A stretch of 64,000 nt of DNA from Deinococcus sp. QL22 (GTDB taxonomy: Bacteria; Deinococcota; Deinococci; Deinococcales; Deinococcaceae). Shown one piece after another: positions 33,484 through 40,516 of the stretch. The notes below the pieces were generated by a model. The model had not been told where the DNA came from and made no database searches. It saw only the letters and a list, made by a program, of their open reading frames with translations. Both the position numbers and the translations under genes were made by a program. Numbering within the stretch: position 1 is the first letter of the stretch; every line of letters starts with the position of its first letter. The stretch spans positions 310,001-374,000 of the forward strand of contig NZ_CP097151.1 in NCBI RefSeq assembly GCF_023370075.1, read 5' to 3'.

Positions 33484-34644
33484 TACAGCGTTTTGCAATT
33501 TAGTAGAGTTAGTTATGCCTCGCCCTCTGCTGTACAAAGTGGAATTGAGCCCTGAGCAGGAACAGACTCTCAAAGCCATCACAACGAAAGGGACCCACAA
33601 GGCGCGGGTCATGACCCGCGCTCAGATCTTGCTGATGGCCCATCGGCAGATGGGTGATCTCGCGATCAAGGAAGCCCTGGGGATCAGTGTGCAGATGGCG
33701 CAGTCGATCCGAAAACACTTCGTGCTCGGAGGGCTGGACGCGGCGCTCTATGATGCCCCACATACGGGTCGACCCGCGAAATTCACTGGCCAGGATCGGG
33801 CGGCGATCACGGCACTGGCGTGCCGTGAGGCTCCCACAGGCCATGCCCAGTGGAGCGTTCGCCTGCTCGCCGAAAAAGCCGTGGAATTGAACGTGGTAGA
33901 CGGCATTGCGCCGTCCACGGTGTTCTACATCCTGAAAAAAACGCGCTCCAGCCGCACCGCAAAAGGCAGTGGTGCATCGCGCAACTGACGGCAAAGTTCC
34001 TGTGTGAGATGGAGCGTGTCCTGGACGTGTATGCCCGGCCCTATGATGAACGCTTCCCCGTGTTGTGCTTCGATGAGCAGCCTTGTTTCCTGATCGGCGA
34101 CGTGATGGCCCCGGTTCCGATGGAACCGGGACGAGTCGCCAAGCAAGACTATGAATACGAGCGATTTGGAAGTGGCGCGGTGCTGCTCGCGGTTGAACCC
34201 CAGACTGGTCGTCGGTTTGTGAACGTGTGTGCCCGACGAACGGCCGAGGAATACACGGCATTCATGGAGGAGCTGGAACGGGCCTACCCAGCAGCGGTAC
34301 AGATCACCCTGGTGCAGGACAACCTCAATACCCATCATGGGGGCAGCTTCTACAAGTGGATGTCCCCAGAACAGGCCCACCGGTTGGTGGGCCGATTCGA
34401 GTGGATCTACACGCCGAAACACGCCTCTTGGTTAAACATGGCGGAGTTGGAATTCAGCGCTCTTCAGCGGCAGTGTTGACATCGGCGGATTCCTTCGCTG
34501 GAACGACTTCGTTCCGAAGTCGAGGCCTGGGTGGCCGCGCGTTCACGCGCGGCCATCACACTCAACTGGCAGTTCTCGACTCAGGCCGCCCGACGAACCC
34601 TCGGACGCCACTATGAAACCATTCGTATTAATTGAACGCTGTAC
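33483..34644 (+). mobile_element. IS630-family element
   Basis: Ends GTACAGCGTT and AACGCTGTAC are inverted repeats, extended by partly matching AT-rich sequence. TA lies on each side (33481-33482 and 34645-34646), the usual IS630/mariner target. The element is 1162 bp. Confidence 0.85.
33515..34635 (+). pseudogene. IS630-family transposase: slippery -1 frameshift plus an in-frame stop
   Basis: The first frame (33515 to 33988) encodes the helix-turn-helix half (LGISVQMAQSIRKHFVLGGL). At 33936-33945 CTGAAAAAAACG contains an A AAA AAC heptamer, and a -1 shift there continues smoothly into the DDE half: VLCFDEQPC, LVQDNLNTHHGGSFY and WLNMAELEFSALQRQC. IS630 elements often use such programmed shifts. 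A TGA at 34477 then cuts off the last 52 codons (RRIPSLERLRSEVEAWVAAR onward). All three catalytic acidic residues lie before the stop, so partial activity cannot be ruled out. Confidence 0.82.
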
Positions 34645-34649
34645 TAGCC

Positions 34650-35477
34650 TCACCCCTTGACCTCTTCGACCAATTTCATCACGGCTTTATTGAGGTAAGG
34701 GGCGGTGTCACCGTAAGCCACCGTGGCATGTGATTCCGAATCAACGATCAAGCCCTGCACCTGGGCGTTGCCGCTGGCATCCCGCTTCACCACGATCCGA
34801 AGCTCTTGGGTGTCTGTCAGCTGCTGCTGGGCATAGTTCAGGCACCAATCCGCCCAGCCTCCTTTCCCGGTGCTGTTCTGCTGAATTCTGGTCTGGATGT
34901 GGTGCTCTTGCCGCTTCAGCCGCTCATAGGTTCCGGTGGTGACGTTCTCAGCCAACGCTGTCGCCCGCTGCTCACCGGTCAAGGCATGGAAGGGCACTTC
35001 GGTTCCCGTATCTGGGTGTGCCACCGTGCCGTGCGCATCGATGGCCGCTGCTACCTCTGCCGCCGCTTTCACTTGACTTGTGCTGGGCCGCTCACTGCCG
35101 GTGGCCGTCTTCAAGTATGTGGCGACAGCAACTTGCATTTCCGGTTCCAGAGTCGCCATCACTTTGGCGGCCTCTTTGTACTTGCGGGCTTGCCGTTCGT
35201 TCTCTGGATGTAAACCAATGGTTGTCAGCGTGTGGCTGGTTTCCACCGCGTCTATCAACTGCTGCGCCCGCTGGCGAGACCAACCCCACACGCGCTCGCA
35301 GTAGTCACCAAAGGTTTTGTGGGCTTCGCGGTAGAGGCGAGCATCCCGGATGCTCAGCAGGGCTTCTCCGACACTGACAAACCCTGCCCAGCCGTGCCGC
35401 ATGACAGCTTCAAGCCGCATGAGGGTCTCTTGTTCTTCCGGGGCCAGTGGCGTCACGCCTTGCTCAGTCATCGTCAT
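34650..35477 (-). CDS. Phage-type DNA-binding protein
   Basis: The 275-residue protein starts at an ATG with GGAG ten bases upstream. The N-terminal third (AGFVSVGEALLSIRDARLYR, then TFGDYCERVWGWSRQRAQQL) follows a helix-rich pattern common in phage and plasmid proteins that precede replication or partition genes. The middle is charged and helical and the C-terminus is globular (ELRIVVKRDASGNAQVQGLI). It is divergent from the endolysin gene. Probably regulatory. Confidence 0.65.
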   Translation of the reverse strand: MTMTEQGVTPLAPEEQETLMRLEAVMRHGWAGFVSVGEALLSIRDARLYREAHKTFGDYCERVWGWSRQRAQQLIDAVETSHTLTTIGLHPENERQARKYKEAAKVMATLEPEMQVAVATYLKTATGSERPSTSQVKAAAEVAAAIDAHGTVAHPDTGTEVPFHALTGEQRATALAENVTTGTYERLKRQEHHIQTRIQQNSTGKGGWADWCLNYAQQQLTDTQELRIVVKRDASGNAQVQGLIVDSESHATVAYGDTAPYLNKAVMKLVEEVKG

Positions 35478-35683
35478 AGGGATCTCCAACAGGGCAAGCC
35501 CGAAGGCCCGCCCCGGTTTGTTCAAGCGCTAGGTCGGGGGCCGAAGTCGTCGCCGGCGTCCGTTGGGAAAGGCATGTCGTCATCCAGATCCGGGCCAAGC
35601 GGGATATTTGGGACTGACGTCGGCTCAACCTTTTTGCCACTTACAAACAACTCCGCCCTGACCAATCCCCACAGAAAGCAGCG

Positions 35684-36454
35684 GTGGCCGCTGAGAAACT
35701 GGCGTGGGCCTTGCCGAAGTATCAAATTGATACATCGCTGCGGGTGGCGCACATGCTCGCGCAACTGGCTCACGAATCGGGCTTCATACCGATTGCGGAG
35801 AATCTGAACTACAGCGCCAAGCGGCTGCCTCAGGTGTGGCCGACCCGCTTCCCGACGCTGGCCAGTGCCCAGCGCTGCGCCAACAACCCGGAAGCACTGA
35901 GCAATACGGTCTACGCGGGCCGCTTGGGCAACGGTAGCCCGGAGTCTGGCGACGGCTACTGCTACCGGGGCCGGGGCATGATCCAACTCACAGGCCGCGA
36001 GCACTACCGCACTTACGGCAAGGTCATCGGCCATGACCTGGAGCGCGATCCAGACTTGCTCTTGCAATACGGCGTGTCTTCGCTGGCGGCGGGGGCGTTC
36101 TGGAAGGCACGCGGCCTGAACCGTTGGGCGGACATCAATGACGTGACCAGCGTGACCCGGATCATCAACGGTGAGTTGAATGGCCTGCAAGAGCGTATCG
36201 AGTACCTGCACCGGGCGAAACGCGCTCTGGGCATCTCGACCCATGGACTCACGAATGATAAAAACGGCCAGATGCAATCGTATAAAACTTGGCAAGGGTT
36301 TGTCGTCGGTGTTGGCACTGCGGTGGCCTCTATTTTCGTTGGCTGTGGCCTGTTTGTCCAAGGCGCGTCTGTGGATTGGGCCTTTGGCGGCGGCATCGTC
36401 GCAGGCTTGTTGATCTTTGAGCTGTTGTGGCACTTGGGTTTGACCTATGAGTGA
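35684..36454 (+). CDS. GH19 chitinase-like endolysin with C-terminal membrane segments
   Basis: The GH19/lysozyme-like core is clear: RVAHMLAQLAHESGFIPIAE (catalytic Glu near residue 32), NLNYSAKRLPQVWP, then GDGYCYRGRGMIQLTGREHY and a final WADINDVTSVTRIINGELNG. Residues about 205-255 add two hydrophobic segments (FVVGVGTAVASIFVGCGLFV and a second), unusual for a soluble endolysin. The family N-terminus actually begins further upstream (TYKQLRPDQSPQKAAVAAEK) with no ATG, GTG or TTG before a stop at about 35623, so the 5' end may be truncated and the GTG at 35684 is a default. Confidence 0.8.
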   Translation: MAAEKLAWALPKYQIDTSLRVAHMLAQLAHESGFIPIAENLNYSAKRLPQVWPTRFPTLASAQRCANNPEALSNTVYAGRLGNGSPESGDGYCYRGRGMIQLTGREHYRTYGKVIGHDLERDPDLLLQYGVSSLAAGAFWKARGLNRWADINDVTSVTRIINGELNGLQERIEYLHRAKRALGISTHGLTNDKNGQMQSYKTWQGFVVGVGTAVASIFVGCGLFVQGASVDWAFGGGIVAGLLIFELLWHLGLTYE

Positions 36455-36540
36455 CTATCGTCGCAAGAGAACCACGTACTGACAATCCGCTTTTTTCCGG
36501 CCCTGCCTTCACAGTGGGGCTGCGCCCTTGGAGACCCACC

Positions 36541-36726
36541 ATGAGTAATGCACTGAAGCGCCACCTGAAGCTGCTCGCCCTACGTGTCATTCCCGAGATG
36601 GAGCGCAAAGCCATCGAGTGGTACCTCAAGACCGGTGGGAAAATTGTTGGCAAGGCCAAAGACGGCCAGGCTCTTGATGCGACCATGGCGGCCTACAAAC
36701 TGGCCACCAGCAGCATCCCGGTTTGA
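36541..36726 (+). CDS. Small phage-like protein
   Basis: A 61-residue basic helical protein (ALKRHLKLLALRVIPEMERK, then AIEWYLKTGGKIVGKAKDGQ) with GGAG before its ATG, 86 bases after the endolysin gene and in the same direction. It could belong to a lysis or tail cassette. No family recognised. Confidence 0.55.
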   Translation: MSNALKRHLKLLALRVIPEMERKAIEWYLKTGGKIVGKAKDGQALDATMAAYKLATSSIPV

Positions 36727-36748
36727 ACGCGACAACCATTGACGACAG

Positions 36749-36874
36749 CTGATACGCAAGGCCGCCCGCGAGGCGCTGGACTGGACGTGGGGCGAGATTG
36801 GTAACAGTATTAATGACGCCACCCAACCGCCCATCATCGACGACGCCACCCTACCCGCTGGAGGTGTGCAGTGA
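36749..36874 (+). other. Coding-like remnant without a usual start codon
   Basis: Forty-one codons (LIRKAAREALDWTWGEIGNS, then INDATQPPIIDDATLPAGGV) read like protein and end in a TGA that overlaps the next gene's GTG. The frame is closed upstream by a TGA at 36740, and only CTG could start it. It may be the tail of a deleted phage gene. Confidence 0.4.
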
Positions 36875-37251
36875 ACAAGATTCTCTTTCTCACGGCCTTG
36901 GCCCTGACCGCCTGTACACCGACCGTCCAAGGGTTCAGCAGTGTCGGTCGGTCGATCAATCCTTCCGACTCAGGACAAGCGACATTGACCCTGACCGACG
37001 TGGAAGGCTTCAAGACGGTTGCCTTTGCAGCGGGCAAGCAAGCTGCCGACCAGGTCGTGCTGACCCTCACCGGCCTCAATCTTGCGGTGAATGATCCAAC
37101 GTGCTTTTCCAATGCCTCGGCGCAACTGGTGTGCGCCGTCGGGGGGTTGCCTGAGGGCCGCACGTATGTCCTGCCTGCGCGGGGCGTGCTGATGGTAGAG
37201 GCGGAGTACCGCAGGCAGGACGGGAAGACGTACACCCTCGCTACCGACTGA
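36871..37251 (+). CDS. Small lipoprotein
   Basis: GTG start with GGAGGTG upstream. The 126-residue product has a lipoprotein signal (MNKILFLTALALTACTPTVQ, lipobox LTAC, Cys15) and a beta-rich mature domain with one further cysteine pair (PTCFSNASAQLVCAVGG). Possibly an outer-surface or phage-conversion protein. Function unknown. Confidence 0.65.
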   Translation: MNKILFLTALALTACTPTVQGFSSVGRSINPSDSGQATLTLTDVEGFKTVAFAAGKQAADQVVLTLTGLNLAVNDPTCFSNASAQLVCAVGGLPEGRTYVLPARGVLMVEAEYRRQDGKTYTLATD

Positions 37252-37376
37252 TTCCCGGACAACTCAAGCAATGTAAAACCCTTGCCCCGTGCCTCAACTC
37301 TCAAGACCGCTTTACGGGGTTTGCACCGTTTGACGAGGTGAACAGAGGACATTCGAAGTCTCAGAGGAGGTCACAG

Positions 37377-37553
37377 ATGACGCGTCATGACGAAGAAGAG
37401 CAGCGCACAAAGACCAGTCAGCCTCAAGCCGTGCCCGAAGAGCACGGTCAACCTGAGCCCACAGATCACCAGGGTCAGGAACGCCCGAATCCCAGCACAG
37501 GGACAGGCATGCATGGTCGGCCTTCGGACGATGCAGATCCCGGCCACAGCTGA
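37377..37553 (+). CDS. Small disordered acidic protein
   Basis: A 58-residue hydrophilic protein (TRHDEEEQRTKTSQPQAVPE onward) rich in Glu, Gln, Pro and Asp, with GGAGG seven bases before the ATG and a hairpin after the stop. Such small hydrophilic proteins are frequent in desiccation-tolerant bacteria, but no role can be read from the sequence. Confidence 0.55.
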   Translation: MTRHDEEEQRTKTSQPQAVPEEHGQPEPTDHQGQERPNPSTGTGMHGRPSDDADPGHS

Positions 37554-37575
37554 GGAGCGCTTCCCTCCTGCGAAT

Positions 37576-37606
37576 GTACCCCTGCCCCAGCTTCGGCTGT
37601 GGGCGG
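37576..37606 (+). terminator. UUCG-loop hairpin
   Basis: CCCCAGCTTCGGCTGTGGG inside a longer GC stem, 25 bases after the stop of the gene at 37377. The same 19 bases occur inverted near 23168. No T-tract is present. Confidence 0.5.
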
Positions 37607-37717
37607 GGCCGTCTCCCGTTGACCCCTACCTCAATTCAATTTGGTAATTGATCACACATAAACTCGACCTTTGACGAATCTGCACGGAGCAGGTGTCTGG
37701 CAGTGTTGAACTAAACT

Positions 37718-37915
37718 GTGGAACGGCCCTATCTCACTTACTCCAATGAAGGTTTGTACCGCTATGCCCAGCGAGCTCAGATCCAGCACGCCTCTCTGCG
37801 TCAACGCCTCATCGACTTCGCTTCACAGGAACTCGAGCGGGAGGCAGTGCGAGCTGAACACCGTTGGCGAGAATATCGGCGCCAACAAGAAGCAACAGCG
37901 TGGGTAAATCTATGA
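37718..37915 (+). CDS. Small helical protein of the response-regulator module
   Basis: A 65-residue protein (YLTYSNEGLYRYAQRAQIQH, then ASLRQRLIDFASQELEREAV) that is almost entirely helical. TAAACT directly precedes the GTG start. Its stop overlaps the next start (ATGA), so the two small genes are coupled. No family recognised. Confidence 0.5.
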   Translation: MERPYLTYSNEGLYRYAQRAQIQHASLRQRLIDFASQELEREAVRAEHRWREYRRQQEATAWVNL

Positions 37916-38082
37916 CTGGAGACGAAGTGTTGCGCACCGCTCAAGAATTGCTCGAACGTTCTGAGGTTCTTCAACGAGAGTTGGAACTGTTTTACCTGCA
38001 GCAAGCCGAGCAAGGCCTCGAGCCTCTCTCAAGCGTCGATCACGCCCCCGAAAACGCGGTCACCGGAGACGACGGATCATAA
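37912..38082 (+). CDS. Small helical protein, related to the one at 39365
   Basis: The 56-residue protein (DEVLRTAQELLERSEVLQRE, then LELFYLQQAEQG) resembles the 56-residue protein at 39365 in length and helix pattern (EDVLLRAHRLLAESVELGRQ). Each lies upstream of a receiver-only response regulator, which suggests a shared partner role. It starts inside the ATGA overlap with the previous gene. Confidence 0.55.
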   Translation: MTGDEVLRTAQELLERSEVLQRELELFYLQQAEQGLEPLSSVDHAPENAVTGDDGS

Positions 38083-38545
38083 AGGTATTGAATGCGGCGC
38101 GGAGTCAACAAACGCGGGCGATCCAAGAGGTCGTCTTCAGTGATGTGCTCCAAGGCAAGTGGAATCTCAACTTAAAGAGACACCACGACTGGAACGGATC
38201 TGCGCTCGACAGCGTAAAATGTCCCGCTCTAAAGCCACCCAGAGAGGGGCTGCCTGCACCGCCGAAACCCGCCCGACATTCACGGCTACCTATAAGTTAA
38301 TAAACGTGCGTCGAAGACAAGCCATCTCCGCTTCCCCTTCCGGCGTGGGGTGCTGCCTGAGGTCGTAGGTGGTTAGGGCCATCAAGCGACACCATCGGCC
38401 GGCAGGTTCCGCAGCCATACCAAGCTCAACCGTACTGCACAGAGCGAGCCACGGATGTTCTGGATTCTTACAGTTGGCGAAGGTGGGATGATCTGTGCCT
38501 GTGTCGGATCAGGGAAAAGAGCAGAATAGAGGCGATGAGACAGCG
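38083..38545. other. Gene-poor stretch before the first response regulator
   Basis: No intact gene. On the minus strand a short coding-like tail (ALTTYDLRQHPTPEGEAEMA, then CLRRTFINL and a stop at about 38300) may be the remnant end of a lost gene. Confidence 0.35.
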
Positions 38546-39004
38546 ATGACCCGGCTTTTGCAGATCTCTGTGGTGGATGACAATATCTCTGATTTGATGC
38601 TGGCTGAAGAGGTCTTTACGAGCTTCAGCGACCAAGTGACGATCACGACCTATCAGAGCGGCAAAGCGGTCCTACAAGCCATGCGGCCTGCGGATGCCAT
38701 CCTTCCGGATGTGCTCTTGCTGGATATCAACATGCCTCAGATGAACGGCTTTGACGTGCTCAAAGCAATGAAAGCGGATGAGCGACTCAAACTCATTCCA
38801 GTAGTGATGCTGACCAGTTCAGCCGTGGCTCAAGACGTGACGCAGGCGTATTCGCTGTTTGCCAGTTCGTATGTGGTCAAGTCGGTGGATTTTGAAAACT
38901 TCATTGAACAGATTGAGAGTTTGGTGGCGTTCTGGACGAAAAACCGGTTATTGAATTGGCCCACGCCGATTGAGGTCACCTCCGCTGTGAGGCTCAGCGA
39001 TTAA
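38546..39004 (+). CDS. Receiver-only response regulator (CheY-like), copy 1
   Basis: The 152-residue protein is a single receiver domain: ISVVDDNISDLML (acidic pair), VLLLDINMPQMNGFDVLKAM (phospho-acceptor Asp near residue 65), VVMLTSS and SSYVVKSVDF (conserved Lys). It has the longer loops of the Rcp1 class that pairs with phytochrome-type histidine kinases. No output domain. A near-duplicate lies at 39578. The ATG at 38546 aligns with the start of that copy. Confidence 0.9.
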   Translation: MTRLLQISVVDDNISDLMLAEEVFTSFSDQVTITTYQSGKAVLQAMRPADAILPDVLLLDINMPQMNGFDVLKAMKADERLKLIPVVMLTSSAVAQDVTQAYSLFASSYVVKSVDFENFIEQIESLVAFWTKNRLLNWPTPIEVTSAVRLSD

Positions 39005-39037
39005 GTTCAAACTGGTGTGTTGAGTCGTCTTGTTCGA

Positions 39038-39093
39038 GCACAAACAAGGCCCCCGCTCCAGCTTCGACTGGAGAGTGGGGACCTTGTTTGTGC
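39038..39093 (+). terminator. Long hairpin after response regulator 1
   Basis: GCACAAACAAGG with CCTTGTTTGTGC encloses a second stem CCCCGCTCCAG/CTGGAGAGTGGGG around a TTCGA loop. The structure spans 56 bases and starts 33 bases after the stop. Confidence 0.7.
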
Positions 39094-39364
39094 TGCCTTC
39101 CTGTGCTTCGCGAAGGTACCCACGCTTTACAACTGCCGCTTTCGTTGCAGTCATCCCAGAGTGAAGTGAGGCGGGAGTCCCTGAGTCCCCTCTGGTCAAC
39201 CCAAGAAAAGTGGCAACCGTTTGAGCTGCCCTTAATGTTGTCGCTTTCTCTGGATCAAGAATTGACAGTCACTGCTGTCTCAATCTTGTTGAAAATAAAG
39301 GTAAGCTTCAGATCAATTCTCATCCTGCAACAGTTGCCGCCTTCCCCCTCCCCTAGGTTGGCGT
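39094..39364. other. Intergenic region with a likely promoter
   Basis: No gene. The 3' end carries TAGGTT six bases before the ATG at 39365, the same leaderless-type arrangement seen at 6334. Confidence 0.4.
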
Positions 39365-39535
39365 ATGAATTCCCATGAAGATGTCCTGCTCAGGGCGCAC
39401 CGCCTCTTGGCAGAGTCTGTTGAACTCGGACGGCAATGTGCCGAGTTTTATGAACGGGAGCATAAACCAGACGGCCTGATGGACGAGGCCACTGCACATG
39501 CTGCTCTGTTCGTCGCCCAACTGGCCACCGAGTGA
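39365..39535 (+). CDS. Small helical protein upstream of response regulator 2
   Basis: A 56-residue protein (NSHEDVLLRAHRLLAESVEL, then GRQCAEFYEREHKPDG, ending ALFVAQLATE) that precedes the response regulator by 42 bases. It shares length and helix pattern with the protein at 37912. A TAGGTT box right before the ATG suggests that it leads a two-gene transcript with the regulator. Confidence 0.6.
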   Translation: MNSHEDVLLRAHRLLAESVELGRQCAEFYEREHKPDGLMDEATAHAALFVAQLATE

Positions 39536-39577
39536 GCGGAGCGGGCAAGAGCGCAGGGTGGACGCCATGAGACCTCA

Positions 39578-40036
39578 ATGACCCCTCTCCTCCAATTCGT
39601 TGTGATTGATGACAATCTCGCCGAACTCTTCTTAATCACAGAGGTGTTTGCCACCTTCAGCACTCAAGTGACGCTGGTCACCTATCAGAGCGGTGAAGCG
39701 GCTCTGAAGGCGATGCAAATGCCACGAGCGGTCTGCCCAGATATCTTACTGCTCGATATCAATATGCCGGGTATAAGCGGCTTCGAGGTTCTGAAAACCA
39801 TAAAAGCCGATGAGCACCTGAAGCTTATTCCAGTGGTGATGCTGACGACCTCTGTGGCCGCGGAGGACATTGTGCAGGCCTACTCGCTATTGGCTAATTC
39901 GTATCTGGTGAAGTCCACCCATTTTTCCAGCTTCGTCCAGCAAATAGAGAGCTTGGTAAATTACTGGACAACGACCCGGTTGCCTACTTGGCCTGCGCCA
40001 GTGGAGGTCACGACCACCCTGAGCATCAAAGATTAA
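39578..40036 (+). CDS. Receiver-only response regulator (CheY-like), copy 2
   Basis: This 152-residue receiver domain aligns with the one at 38546 end to end without gaps: FVVIDDNLAELFLI, ILLLDINMPGISGFEVLKTI, VVMLTTS and NSYLVKSTHF. All phosphorylation residues are present. The two genes are a local duplication that has diverged. A terminator follows. Confidence 0.9.
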   Translation: MTPLLQFVVIDDNLAELFLITEVFATFSTQVTLVTYQSGEAALKAMQMPRAVCPDILLLDINMPGISGFEVLKTIKADEHLKLIPVVMLTTSVAAEDIVQAYSLLANSYLVKSTHFSSFVQQIESLVNYWTTTRLPTWPAPVEVTTTLSIKD

Positions 40037-40067
40037 CTCTGGGGCGCTGGCCAGAGACCCAAAGAGG

Positions 40068-40093
40068 AAAGGCGACCCTCCTGGGTCGCCTTT
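40068..40093 (+). terminator. Terminator after response regulator 2
   Basis: AAAGGCGACCC and GGGTCGCCTTT form an 11-bp perfect stem around TCCT, 31 bases after the stop. Confidence 0.8.
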
Positions 40094-40167
40094 GATGTTG
40101 AACATGATTGCACGGGATGCAGGCGGCGTCTAATGCACGACCACAGGCATGTCTGGGCCTACTATTT

Positions 40168-40353
40168 ATGAATGATGAGAGTAATCAGTGTCATTTCAGG
40201 AGCGAGAGATCCGCAGCCGGCGGAGATGATTTTTCATCAGACACGCCTGTGGCTGCCCACGGGTTGGCGACTGGCTTAAGAAAAGCTGTTCAGGACTTGC
40301 AACACGCAACTGCGCTGGATCGATACCAGTTTCTTTCAGAATTTGGTGAGTGA
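40168..40353 (+). CDS. Possible small protein preceding the HD-GYP gene
   Basis: A 61-codon frame (NDESNQCHFRSERSAAGGDD onward) with a helical C-terminus (LATGLRKAVQDLQHATALDR). No good ribosome-binding site, but TACTAT lies just upstream. It could be a third small partner-type protein. Support is weak. Confidence 0.35.
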   Translation: MNDESNQCHFRSERSAAGGDDFSSDTPVAAHGLATGLRKAVQDLQHATALDRYQFLSEFGE

Positions 40354-40516
40354 CTGGTCCAAACTCTGTCTAGCAGTACTGGGGTTGAACTCGGCGCTGT
40401 CAACCTTGTGGTGGGTCGGTGTCCACTGTAGGTCGTGTGAATTCTATTCCCCTGCACTGATGCAAAGCCACGTGCACCGTGAGACTTCTGTGAGTACCAA
40501 GGGCTTAAGATGTCGT
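40354..40516. other. Intergenic region before the PAS-GGDEF-HD-GYP gene
   Basis: No gene. TAAGAT lies five bases before the ATG at 40517 and is the likely -10 box of a leaderless transcript. Confidence 0.4.

Noticed and set aside
35522..36433. Minus-strand frame of 303 codons over the endolysin
   Set aside because: The plus strand has a clear GH19 domain; the minus-strand product is an Ala/Arg/Val-rich shadow.
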